NCBI RefSeq assembly: GCF_018555385.1
Contig: NZ_JAFEJS010000002.1
Span: forward strand, 62,001-126,000
DNA: 64,000 bases
DNA from: Bifidobacterium santillanense
GTDB taxonomy: Bacteria > Actinomycetota > Actinomycetes > Actinomycetales > Bifidobacteriaceae
Reading direction: 5' to 3'
Within the stretch, counting starts at the first letter, position 1; each line of letters opens with the position of its first letter. Below are positions 27,547 through 35,970 of the stretch, one piece after another. Below the pieces are notes generated by a model. The model was not told the origin of the DNA. It did not search any database and saw nothing but the letters and a program-made list of their open reading frames with translations. The position numbers and the translations under genes were made by a program.

Positions 27547-28347
27547 ATGCTCGAACTGAAGAACATCACCAAGTCGTTCGGGGACACCCACGTCCTCAAC
27601 GGCATCAGCCTGGAACTCGACAACGGCAGGATCATGTCGATCCTCGGACCGTCCGGCGGCGGCAAGACCACGCTGCTCAACATCATCCTCGGCATCACCG
27701 AGCCGACCAGCGGCCAGCTGCTGTACGACGGCGAGGACCTGACCCACGTGCCGATGGAGAAGCGCGGCTTCAACATCGTGTTCCAGGACTACGCGCTGTT
27801 CCCGAACCTCACCGCCTACGAGAACATCACGTACGGCCTGCGCAACAACCCCGGCATCTCCTCCGAGGCCGAGATCAAGGAGCTGATCTCCCTGCTCGGA
27901 CTCGAGGAGCACCTCAACAAGCGCATCGACGAGCTCTCCGGCGGCCAGAAGCAGCGCGTGGCCCTCGCCCGCACGCTCGTGATGAAGCCGAAGCTGCTGC
28001 TGCTCGACGAGCCGCTGTCCGCCCTCGACGGCGTGATCAAGGAGTCGATCAAGGCCAAGATCAAGCAGATCGTCGAGCAGTACAAGCTCACGACGATCAT
28101 GGTCACCCACGATCCGGAGGAGGCCTGCACGATGAGCGACAAGGTCCTCATCATCAACCACGGCAAGGTCGCCCAGTTCGACACCCCGGAGAACATCATC
28201 GAGCACCCGGCGTCCGACTTCGTGCGCACGTTCATCCTCCACCAGCTCGAAGTCAAGCGCAACAACATCTACACGCTGTTCAACGAGGGCGACGCGGACG
28301 CGGCCAAGGCCAACGCCCAGCTCGCCGCCGCCGGACAGGAGGCGTGA
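27547..28347 (+). CDS. phnT: 2-aminoethylphosphonate-type ABC transporter ATP-binding protein
   Basis: A 266-residue ATPase with Walker A LGPSGGGKTT, Q-loop IVFQDYALFPNL, signature LSGGQKQR, Walker B LLLLDEPLSALD and H-loop MVTHDPEEA. This places it in the Fe/spermidine/AEP importer ATPase family. It lacks the long C-terminal TOBE domain of PotA-like members; the C-terminus ends in an Ala-rich tail. The ribosome binding site is weak (GAAGAA). The substrate is inferred from context: the transporter fusion follows 5 bp later, and phnW and phnX follow after a short gap. The symbol is by analogy to the PhnSTUV system. Confidence 0.85.
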   Translation: MLELKNITKSFGDTHVLNGISLELDNGRIMSILGPSGGGKTTLLNIILGITEPTSGQLLYDGEDLTHVPMEKRGFNIVFQDYALFPNLTAYENITYGLRNNPGISSEAEIKELISLLGLEEHLNKRIDELSGGQKQRVALARTLVMKPKLLLLDEPLSALDGVIKESIKAKIKQIVEQYKLTTIMVTHDPEEACTMSDKVLIINHGKVAQFDTPENIIEHPASDFVRTFILHQLEVKRNNIYTLFNEGDADAAKANAQLAAAGQEA

Positions 28348-28352
28348 TCGCG

Positions 28353-31217
28353 ATGTCGGTCGAATCCATCCAGGCTGGCAAACAGCTGCCCAACATCCGC
28401 CCCGAGATCCACAACTACGAGGCGCGCCCCTCCAAGCCGAAGCAGACCGAGCTGTGGACGCTGCTCGCGATCGTCGCCGCGTGCTTCATCGGCTTCCTCG
28501 TCGTGCCGATGATCCTCGTGATCATCCGCTCGTTCACCACCGCGAACGGCGCGGGCACGCTCGAGAACTACGCGACGATCCTGTCGCGCCCCGAGTTCAC
28601 GCGCTCGATCGTCAACTCGCTGACCGTCTCCGCGGCCTCGGCGCTCATCGCGGTCCTGCTCGCGTTTCTGCTCTCCTACACCATCAACTGCACGAACGTG
28701 CCGGCCGGGTTCAAGAAGGCCGTGGCGCTCCTCGCCCAGCTGCCGATGCTGCTGCCGACCATCACGTACGGCTTCGCGATCATCTACTCGTTCGGCAAGA
28801 ACGGCCTGATCACGCAGCTCATCGGCCATCCGCTGTTCGACATCTACGGCTTCAACGGCCTGCTGATGGGCTACGTGATCTACACGCTGCCGACCTGCTT
28901 CCTGCTGATCAACAACAGCTTCCAGTTCGTCGACAAGAAGTTCATCATCGTCTCGCACATCATGGGCGACAAGCCGGTCACGACCTTCCTCAACACCGTG
29001 CTGCGCCCGCTGGTCGGCACGCTGGCCGTCGCGTTCATCCAGTCGTTCTTCCTCGCGTTCACCGACTACGGCATCCCGACCTCGGTCGGCGGCGAGTACG
29101 ACGTGCTGGCGATGACGCTGTTCAACCAGATGCTCGGCTCCATCCCGAACTTCAACCGCGGCGCCGTGATCGCCGTGTTCATGCTCATCCCCTCGATCAT
29201 CTCGATCATCCTGATGACCGTGCTCGAGCGCTTCGCGATCCGCTACAAGCAGATCTCGCAGGTCGACCTGCCCAAGGGCAGGCGCCGCGACTGGGCGTGC
29301 GGCATCGCCTCCGTCGTCACGCTCGTGTGCGTGCTGTCGGTGTTCCTCGTGATCCTGCTCATCCCGTTCGTCCAGGAGTGGCCGGACCACCTCGGGTTCA
29401 CGTTCTCGCACATCGCGAACCTGTTCACCGACTCCCAGCTGACGCAGGTGTTCGTCAACTCGCTGTACGTGGCCGCGATGACCGCGATCTTCGGATGCCT
29501 GTTCGTCTACGCCGCGGGCCTCGTGACCTCCCGCTCCAAGCTGCCCGCGTGGGCACGCCGTTCGGTCGACTCGATCTCCGCGATCATCAACACGGTCCCG
29601 GGCATGGTCCTCGGCATCGCCTTCCTGTTCGCCTTCTCAGGCTCGCCGCTGCAGAACACGTTCTGGATCCTCATCATCGCGAACATCATCCACTACTTCG
29701 CGACCCCGTACCAGATGATCAAGGACTCGCTGACCAAGATGAATGCCGGCTGGGAGACCACGGCCAAGCTGATGGGCGACAACTGGATCAAGACGCTGGT
29801 GCGCGTCGTCACGCCGAACGCGTGGCCGACCCTGCTGCAGATCTTCGGCTACTACTTCGTCAACGCGATGGTGACGATCTCCGCGGTCGTGTTCCTCACC
29901 GGAGCCCGCACGCAGGTCATCACCACGAAAATCTCCGCCCTGCAGCACATCGCCAAGTTCGACGACGTGTTCGTGCTCTCGCTGCTCATCCTCGTCGTGA
30001 ACCTCGTGGTCAAGGGCCTGATCGCCCTGCTCACCCGCGACCGCTCCAGGGAGCGCGCGAAGGCCCGTGCCAAGGAGCGCGCGGCCGTCAGGACCCCGCA
30101 GGTGGCGGCCTCGTTCAGCACCGTCAGGCCCAGCCGCCAGCTCGCGGCCGCGGCGGCGACGTTCCAGCTGCCGACCGACAACAACCGCAGGGCCCGCGGG
30201 TTCCTCACCGGCATCGCCTCGGCCGTGTGCGTGGCGCTGCTCGTCACCTTCGGCGCGGTCTCCACCTCCGCGGCCGCCGCCGGCGGCAAGGTCGTCATCT
30301 ACACGAACGCCGACGAGGAGGCCGTCACCGCCTTCGAGCACGCGCTCGACCGCAACGGATACAAGGACCAGTACATCATCCAGGAGTTCGGCACCTCCGA
30401 GCTCGGCGGCAAGATGCTCGCCGAGGGCAAGGCGCTCGAGGCCGACATGCTCACGATGAGCTCCTACTACGTCGATTCGGCGCAGGAGCGCAACCACATG
30501 TTCGCCGACCTGACCGACGTGCACTCCAAGCTGCTCGGCGACTCGGAGAACTCGAAGGCCCCGGCCTACCGCTCCCCGACCACCGCACAGGAGGGCGCGA
30601 TCATCATCAACACCGAGGCCCTCAAGGCCGCCGGCGTGCCCCGCCCGACCAGCTACGCGGACCTCGCCAAGCCCGAGTACAAGGGGCTCATCTCCGTGCC
30701 CGACATGGAGGGCTCGTCCACCGGCTGGCTGATGGTCCAGGCCATCGTCGACGCCTACGGCACCGGCGAGAAGGGCAGGCAGATCCTCACGGACATCTAC
30801 CGCAACGCCGGCCCGCACCTTGAGCAGTCCGGCTCCGGACCGCTCAAGTCCGTGCGCGCCAAGGAGGTGGCGATCGGCTTCGGCCTGCGCCACCAGGCGG
30901 TCGCGGACAAGAAGAAGGGCCTGCCGATCGACTACGTCGACCCGACCGAGGGCAACTACTCGCTCACCGAGTCGGTGGCGGTGCTCGACAAGGGCCGCGC
31001 CACCAACCCGAAGGCGCAGAAGATGGCGGGAATCATCATCGACAAGGGCCGCAGGGAGCTGCTGCAGACGTATCCGACGCCGCTGTACGTCGGCGAGAAG
31101 GCGCCGGCGAACGCGTCCAAGCGTTCGAAGACGTTCCCCAAGCCCCTGACGGTGGACCTGCTCCAGCAGCACCAGGACTTCTCGTCCGAGTGCAAGCGCA
31201 TCGCGCAGGGTGAATGA
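28353..31217 (+). CDS. 2-aminoethylphosphonate-type ABC importer: fused tandem permease and substrate-binding protein
   Basis: A 954-residue single polypeptide. Residues 30-290 and 330-570 are two permease domains of six helices each, as in FbpB/PhnUV-type importers; coupling-loop-like segments are SHIMGDKPVTTFLNTVLRP and AKLMGDNWIKTLVRVVTP. A basic cytoplasmic linker (about 570-615, RSRERAKARAKERAA) leads to a thirteenth helix (FLTGIASAVCVALLVTFGAV, about 615-635). A complete family 1 binding protein follows (KVVIYTNADEEAVTAF onwards), with no lipobox. The topology is consistent: helix 13 crosses outward and leaves the binding domain tethered outside. AGGAGG lies 10 nt before the ATG. The substrate is inferred from phnW and phnX downstream. 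Confidence 0.88.
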   Translation: MSVESIQAGKQLPNIRPEIHNYEARPSKPKQTELWTLLAIVAACFIGFLVVPMILVIIRSFTTANGAGTLENYATILSRPEFTRSIVNSLTVSAASALIAVLLAFLLSYTINCTNVPAGFKKAVALLAQLPMLLPTITYGFAIIYSFGKNGLITQLIGHPLFDIYGFNGLLMGYVIYTLPTCFLLINNSFQFVDKKFIIVSHIMGDKPVTTFLNTVLRPLVGTLAVAFIQSFFLAFTDYGIPTSVGGEYDVLAMTLFNQMLGSIPNFNRGAVIAVFMLIPSIISIILMTVLERFAIRYKQISQVDLPKGRRRDWACGIASVVTLVCVLSVFLVILLIPFVQEWPDHLGFTFSHIANLFTDSQLTQVFVNSLYVAAMTAIFGCLFVYAAGLVTSRSKLPAWARRSVDSISAIINTVPGMVLGIAFLFAFSGSPLQNTFWILIIANIIHYFATPYQMIKDSLTKMNAGWETTAKLMGDNWIKTLVRVVTPNAWPTLLQIFGYYFVNAMVTISAVVFLTGARTQVITTKISALQHIAKFDDVFVLSLLILVVNLVVKGLIALLTRDRSRERAKARAKERAAVRTPQVAASFSTVRPSRQLAAAAATFQLPTDNNRRARGFLTGIASAVCVALLVTFGAVSTSAAAAGGKVVIYTNADEEAVTAFEHALDRNGYKDQYIIQEFGTSELGGKMLAEGKALEADMLTMSSYYVDSAQERNHMFADLTDVHSKLLGDSENSKAPAYRSPTTAQEGAIIINTEALKAAGVPRPTSYADLAKPEYKGLISVPDMEGSSTGWLMVQAIVDAYGTGEKGRQILTDIYRNAGPHLEQSGSGPLKSVRAKEVAIGFGLRHQAVADKKKGLPIDYVDPTEGNYSLTESVAVLDKGRATNPKAQKMAGIIIDKGRRELLQTYPTPLYVGEKAPANASKRSKTFPKPLTVDLLQQHQDFSSECKRIAQGE

Positions 31218-31456
31218 ACTCCAGGCAAACGGGATTCACAAAACTACATACGACACTCCGAGTCATGTGCGTAATCTACGTAGAAGTTTTCTCCGATTAC
31301 GTGCGTGACTACACTCGGCGCTCGGATACGACATCAGGCCGCTTCGACCGGCATCGCATCGAACGAACAACGAACACATCGCACGAACAACGAACGCAAC
31401 CCAAGCAACCGAACCGGAGCCGGACTCCGGAACCCACGGAAAGGAACACCACCATC
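31218..31456. other. Intergenic region upstream of phnW
   Basis: A 239-bp gap, AT-richer than the flanking genes. It repeats the AAACTAC motif seen before the operon (31241-31247), has the palindrome CTACGTAG and an imperfect pair GTGCGTAATC / GATTACGTGC, so it may carry a second promoter for phnW-phnX. No ORF is credible. Confidence 0.4.
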
Positions 31457-32665
31457 ATGGCTAACGAATACAAGCTGCTGACCCCCGGCCCGCTGACCAC
31501 GACGCGCACCGTCAAGGAGGAGATGCTCTTCGACCACTGCACGTGGGACGAGGACTACCAGCAGATCACCCAGAAGATCCGCCGCCAGCTGCTCGAGCTC
31601 GCGCACTGCGATCCGGCCGACTACACCGTCGTGCTCATGCAGGGCTCCGGCACCTTCGGCGTCGAGAGCGTGCTGACCTCCGTGATCGGCAGGGACGAGA
31701 AGGTCCTGCTGTGCACCAACGGCGCATACGGCGACCGCCAGGTCAAGATCTGCGAGCACGCCGGCATCGACTACGTGCAGTACGCCGAGCCGTACGACCG
31801 CATCCCGAACGCCGACAAGGTCGAGGAGTACCTGCGCAACGACCCGTCCATCACCCACGTCTCGATGATCCACTCCGAGACCACCTCCGGCCTGCTCAAC
31901 GACATCGCCGCGGTCGCCACCGTCGCCAAGGCGCACGGCTGCACGTTCATGGTCGACGCGATGAGCTCCTTCGGCGGCGTGGACATCCCGGTCTCCGGCT
32001 GGGGCATCGACTTCCTCGTCTCCTCCGCCAACAAGTGCATCCAGGGCGTGCCGGGCTTCAGCTTCATCATCTGCAACAAGGCGAAGCTCGAGGCGTCCAA
32101 GGGCAAGGCCCGTTCGCTGTCCCTCGATCTGTGGGACCAGTGGAACACGCTCGAGAAGGCCAACGGCAAGTGGCGCTACACCTCCCCCACCCACGTCGTG
32201 CTCGCCTTCTCCAAGGCACTCGACGAGATGTTCGCCGAGGGCGGCATCCCGGCCCGCTCGGCCCGCTACCAGCTCAACAACGACCTGCTCATCGCCCGCA
32301 TGAAGGCCCTCGGCTTCCGCACCTTCCTCGACGCGAACCAGGGCCCGATCATCACCACGTTCCTCTACCCGGCTGGCACGAAGTTCGACTTCCACGACAT
32401 GTACGAGTTCATCAAGGAGCGCGGCTACGCGATCTACCCGGGCAAGCTCACCACCGAGGACACGTTCCGTCTGGGCAACATCGGCGAGATCTACACCGAT
32501 GACATCGAGAAGGTGACCGAACTGCTGGCCCTGTACATGGGCGAGCGCGGCCTGCTGACCGCCGCCACCGGCTCCGATTCCGTGCCCGCGGCGATCGCCG
32601 CGATGGACGCTGCCGGCGAGCCGATCAAGGCCGCCGCCCCGGCGAACGTCAGGCTCACCGCCTGA
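31457..32665 (+). CDS. phnW: 2-aminoethylphosphonate-pyruvate aminotransferase
   Basis: A PLP enzyme that transfers the amino group of 2-aminoethylphosphonate to pyruvate, giving phosphonoacetaldehyde and alanine. It is class V aminotransferase-like, 402 residues, opening with the family motif LLTPGPLTTTRTVKEEM. The PLP lysine is Lys193 in SSANKCIQGVPG, and MVDAMSSFGGVDI contains the Asp that pairs with the cofactor ring. AAGGAA lies 10 nt before the ATG. About 40 C-terminal residues (GSDSVPAAIAAMDAAGEP and beyond) extend past the usual end of about 365 residues and are Ala-rich. It is followed 21 bp later by phnX. Confidence 0.95.
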   Translation: MANEYKLLTPGPLTTTRTVKEEMLFDHCTWDEDYQQITQKIRRQLLELAHCDPADYTVVLMQGSGTFGVESVLTSVIGRDEKVLLCTNGAYGDRQVKICEHAGIDYVQYAEPYDRIPNADKVEEYLRNDPSITHVSMIHSETTSGLLNDIAAVATVAKAHGCTFMVDAMSSFGGVDIPVSGWGIDFLVSSANKCIQGVPGFSFIICNKAKLEASKGKARSLSLDLWDQWNTLEKANGKWRYTSPTHVVLAFSKALDEMFAEGGIPARSARYQLNNDLLIARMKALGFRTFLDANQGPIITTFLYPAGTKFDFHDMYEFIKERGYAIYPGKLTTEDTFRLGNIGEIYTDDIEKVTELLALYMGERGLLTAATGSDSVPAAIAAMDAAGEPIKAAAPANVRLTA

Positions 32666-32686
32666 TCCGAGAAAGGGAGAACAATC

Positions 32687-33469
32687 ATGACCAACCGTTT
32701 CGAGGCCGTCATCTTCGACTGGGCCGGCACCACCGTGGACTACGGCTGCTTCGCCCCCGTCAAGGCGTTCCAGGAGGCGTTCAAGGAGTTCGGCGTCGAG
32801 CCGACGATGGCCGAGACCAGGAAGCCCATGGGCATGCTCAAGCACGACCACATCGCCACGATGCTGCGCATGGACCGCATCGCCCGCGCGTGGGAGGACC
32901 GTCACGGCGCCGCCCCGACCGACGCGGACACCGACGCCGTCTACGCTCACTTCGAGCCGAAGCTGCTGTCGATCCTCGACGGCTTCGCCGATCCGAAGCC
33001 GGGCGTCGTCGACGCGGTCGCCGAGCTGCGCGCCGACGGCCTGAAGATCGGCTCGACCACCGGCTACACGGACAAAATGATGGAGATCGTCGTGCCGAAG
33101 GCCGCCGAGAACGGCTACGCGCCGGACTTCTGGATCAGCCCGGACGGTGTGAACGGCTTCGGCCGCCCCTACCCGTACATGGTCTTCCGCAATCTGGAGA
33201 AGCTCGGCGTGACCGACGTGCGCCGCGCCGCGAAGGTCGGCGACACGCTCTCCGACATCCGCGAGGGCAAGAACGCCGGCGTGTTCACCGTGGGCGTCAC
33301 CGAGGGCAGCTCGCAGATGGCGCTGAGCAGGGACGAATTCGAGGCGCTGTCCGACGGGGACAAGGCCAAGGCCCGCGCCAAGGCGCGCGACGCGTTCGTC
33401 GCCGCCGGCGCCGACGCGGTCATCGATACGATGGCCGAGCTGCCGGCGCTGCTGCGTCAGATCGCCTGA
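32687..33469 (+). CDS. phnX: Phosphonoacetaldehyde hydrolase (phosphonatase)
   Basis: A HAD-superfamily enzyme that cleaves the carbon-phosphorus bond of phosphonoacetaldehyde to acetaldehyde and phosphate. The nucleophile is Asp11 in IFDWAGTTVD, which carries the Ala two residues later that is characteristic of phosphonatases. The Schiff-base lysine is Lys52 in PMGMLKHDH. The acidic metal site is KVGDTLSDIREG. Length (260) is close to family size. AAAGGGAG precedes the ATG. It ends the phosphonate operon before a canonical terminator. The Ala/Lys/Arg-rich segment near residue 225 is typical of this genome's codon bias. Confidence 0.95.
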   Translation: MTNRFEAVIFDWAGTTVDYGCFAPVKAFQEAFKEFGVEPTMAETRKPMGMLKHDHIATMLRMDRIARAWEDRHGAAPTDADTDAVYAHFEPKLLSILDGFADPKPGVVDAVAELRADGLKIGSTTGYTDKMMEIVVPKAAENGYAPDFWISPDGVNGFGRPYPYMVFRNLEKLGVTDVRRAAKVGDTLSDIREGKNAGVFTVGVTEGSSQMALSRDEFEALSDGDKAKARAKARDAFVAAGADAVIDTMAELPALLRQIA

Positions 33470-33518
33470 GCTCCGTCCCCGCGGCGGCGCGGCGGCGCAC
33501 GGAATCGTCCGTGACGAC

Positions 33519-33660
33519 GAACGTGTGTGCCGATCGCACGCAACCGCACAATCGCACATCGACGCAAAACGCCGGAACCGCAACGTTCCGGCGTTTTTCA
33601 TGTTCGATTGACGGGGCGTCAATGCTCACACGTCTGTTATTGAGAACGATTCTCTGCGCA
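33519..33660. repeat. Diverged copy of the MITE-like intergenic element
   Basis: About 140 bp aligns by eye at roughly 80% with 38115-38254. It shares the stretch around CATGTTCGATTGACGGGGCG, the inner hairpin TTGACG-GGG-CGTCAA (33608-33622) and the right end TATTGAGAACGATTCTCTG. The left inverted terminus present in the other copy is missing. The right end runs into the last codons of the MocR-type regulator gene. Confidence 0.65.
33568..33598. terminator. Terminator of the phosphonate operon
   Basis: AACGCCGGAAC pairs with GTTCCGGCGTT across the loop CGCAAC and is followed by TTTTT on the plus strand. It is a canonical Rho-independent terminator lying inside the repeat element copy. The other copy of the repeat has lost this pairing. 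Confidence 0.85.
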
Positions 33661-35229
33661 TCGCCGGGTGCACTCGGCGATGACGCGCACGCCGAGAGCG
33701 ACGTCGGCGGCGTCGGGGCGGACCATGTTGAGTCGGATGTGCGCGTCGTCGGTCTCGTCGACGTCGAACACGCCGCCGGGCATGAACGTGACGCCCCGCG
33801 CGCGGCAACGGGCGAGCAGATCGAGCGAGCGCACGCCGTCGGGCAACGCGACCCACACGTAGTAGCCGCCGGCCGGCACGCTCCAGCGCATGCCGTCGGG
33901 GGCCCACCGCTCCAGCGCGGCGACGGTCGCGTCGCGTCGCGCGCGGTAGGCGCGGGTCAGCCCGGCGACATGGCCGGCGATGCGCCCCTCCTTGAGCAGC
34001 TCCAGGCAGATGCGCTGCGACGACGTGCTCGTGTGCTGGTCGACCATGCGCCGCAGCGCGGCCAGCCTCGCGACGACGTGCGGGTCGGCCACGACCCATC
34101 CGGTCCTCAGACCCGAGGTGACGGTCTTCGAGAACGTGGACAGGTACATCACGTATCCGCTGTTCTCCATGCCGGCGAGCGGTACGGGACGCCCCTCATC
34201 CGCCGACCCGTACCACAGGTCGCCGTAGGCGTCGTCCTCGACGACGAGGCACTGGTAGCGATGCGCGACGTCGATCAGCGTGCGGCGGCGCTCCATCGGC
34301 ATCGTCGTGCCGGTCGGGTTGTGGAACGTGGGGATCGTGTAGATGAGCTTCGGACGGAACCGGGCGCAGTAGCCCTCCAGCAGGTCGGTGCGCATGCCGT
34401 CGGCGTCGACGGGCACGCCGACGATCCGGGCGTCGGCCGACCGGAACGTCTGCAGCGCGGGGAAGAACGTGGACTGTTCGACGAGCACGTGGTCGCCGGG
34501 GTTGACGAACGCGCGCACGATGAGGTCGATCCCCTGTTCGGAGCCGGACAGGACCATGACGTTGCGCGCGTCGCAGCCCACGCCCCGGTCGCGCATGTGG
34601 CGCGCGAGCAGGTCGCGCAGCTCGTCGAAGCCCTCGATCGGCGACTCGGGCTGGCCGTCGAACTCATGGGAGGCGAACGCCTCGAGGCTGACGGCGCGCA
34701 GCAGGTCGTCGGGGATGTCGGCCGGGTTCGGCGAACCGGTGGCGAAGTCGATGACGTGCGCGTCCCGCCCGCCGGAGCCGCGCTGGGCGCGGTCAGCCTC
34801 GGCGATGTCATGGTAGGTGAACCGGTTGGAATAGTCGGAGAACAGCACCGACCACGGCGGGCGGATGACCGGTGGCTCGGCCGCGTCGGAGGCCGGAGCC
34901 GCGCCGTCGCGTATCGTATGGACGACGGCGGGCGTCCGTGTCGTCCGGGGTGTCCGCGGGTCCCCTTCCCGACCCACGGACGCCCCGGATTCCACGGACG
35001 CCACGAACGTGCCCTTGCCGACGCGCGAGGCGATGAGATGCTCGTCCTTCAGCTGCTGGTAGGCCTGCAGCACGGTGGTGCGGTTGACCTCGAGGCGCGC
35101 GGCGAGCTCGCGTTCGGGCGGCAGCCGGTAGCCGGCTGCGAGCGCGCCGGAGACGATCTGCTCGCGCAGCTGGGCGGCGAGCTGCCGGTACATCGGCACG
35201 CCGGAACGCCGGTTCAGATCCAGCTGCAT
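33637..35229 (-). CDS. pdxR: MocR/PdxR-type regulator (GntR helix-turn-helix fused to aminotransferase domain)
   Basis: A 530-residue regulator. A GntR winged helix (residues about 10-75, LPPERELAARLEVNRTTVLQAY) is joined by an Arg/Thr/Pro-rich linker to a fold-type I aminotransferase domain from about 140. The PLP lysine lies in YLSTFSKTVTSGLRTGW near residue 367. It is encoded 78 bp after pdxT on the same strand, so a PdxR role sensing PLP and activating pdxST is the leading inference; control of the convergent phosphonate operon is an alternative. The last codons (CAENRSQ-stop) come from a repeat element, so the C-terminus was altered by that sequence. Confidence 0.82.
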   Translation of the reverse strand: MQLDLNRRSGVPMYRQLAAQLREQIVSGALAAGYRLPPERELAARLEVNRTTVLQAYQQLKDEHLIASRVGKGTFVASVESGASVGREGDPRTPRTTRTPAVVHTIRDGAAPASDAAEPPVIRPPWSVLFSDYSNRFTYHDIAEADRAQRGSGGRDAHVIDFATGSPNPADIPDDLLRAVSLEAFASHEFDGQPESPIEGFDELRDLLARHMRDRGVGCDARNVMVLSGSEQGIDLIVRAFVNPGDHVLVEQSTFFPALQTFRSADARIVGVPVDADGMRTDLLEGYCARFRPKLIYTIPTFHNPTGTTMPMERRRTLIDVAHRYQCLVVEDDAYGDLWYGSADEGRPVPLAGMENSGYVMYLSTFSKTVTSGLRTGWVVADPHVVARLAALRRMVDQHTSTSSQRICLELLKEGRIAGHVAGLTRAYRARRDATVAALERWAPDGMRWSVPAGGYYVWVALPDGVRSLDLLARCRARGVTFMPGGVFDVDETDDAHIRLNMVRPDAADVALGVRVIAECTRRCAENRSQ

Positions 35230-35307
35230 ATCGATCGTCTCCTTGATGTCACGTCGTTCCCGAACGGCCGATTCGCCCCCAGTGTAGTCCGGCGGCGCCG
35301 GACGCGG

Positions 35308-35946
35308 TCACAGGCCGAGGAACAGCTCGTGGATGCGGGTGTCGTCCGTGAGCTCGGGGTGGAACGCGGTGGCGATGATGTTGCCCTGGCGCAGGGCGAC
35401 CGGATGGCCGTCGACCTCGGTCTCGACGCGCGCCTCGGGCCCGACCGAGACCACGTACGGCCCGCGGATGAACACGAGCGGGAAGCCCTCGATGCGCTCC
35501 GGGTCGCCGGGCGCGCCGAAGTCGGCGGTCGTCTCGAAGCTGCCGAGCTGGCGGCCGTACGCGTTGCGGCGCACGACGGCGTCGAGCGCGCCGAAGTAGA
35601 CGTTCGGATCGTTGTCGAGCTTGCGGGCGAGCAGGATCATGCCGGCACAGGTGCCGAACACCGGTTTGCCGGCCCCGATGTGCGCGGCGATCGGTTCGAA
35701 CAGGCCGGTCGAGCGCAGGAGCTTGCCCTGCGTGGTGGATTCGCCGCCGGGCAGGATCACCCGGTCGATGGAGTCGTCGAAGTCCTCGGCGGCGCGCAGC
35801 AGCCTCCATGGGGCGCCGAGCCGGTCGAGCACTGCGGCGTGTTCGGCGAACGCGCCCTGGACGGCGAGGATGCCCGTCACGCCGTGGCGCGCGGCCTCGG
35901 CGTCGTCGGACTCCTCCTTGGAGATGTATTGGACGGCTACGACCAT
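35308..35946 (-). CDS. pdxT: Pyridoxal 5'-phosphate synthase glutaminase subunit
   Basis: Supplies ammonia to PdxS for PLP synthesis. The 212-residue protein has the amidotransferase triad: Cys in VFGTCAGMILLA, His in ATAFHPELTDD and the following Glu. The oxyanion segment is ILPGGESTTQGKLL and the N-terminal segment is ILAVQGAFAEHAAVL. It carries about 24 extra N-terminal residues (MVVAVQYISKEESDDAEAARHG) before the usual start; the ATG has AAAGGACA at 9 nt, so the extension is probably real. It begins 24 bp after pdxS. Confidence 0.95.
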   Translation of the reverse strand: MVVAVQYISKEESDDAEAARHGVTGILAVQGAFAEHAAVLDRLGAPWRLLRAAEDFDDSIDRVILPGGESTTQGKLLRSTGLFEPIAAHIGAGKPVFGTCAGMILLARKLDNDPNVYFGALDAVVRRNAYGRQLGSFETTADFGAPGDPERIEGFPLVFIRGPYVVSVGPEARVETEVDGHPVALRQGNIIATAFHPELTDDTRIHELFLGL

Positions 35947-35970
35947 GATGCGTTGTCCTTTCGGGGACGG

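Noticed and set aside
27441..28352. An open frame upstream of and continuous with the transporter fusion
   Set aside because: It lies antisense-like in a shifted frame over phnT, with Arg/His-rich shadow composition. The real start at 28353 has its own AGGAGG.
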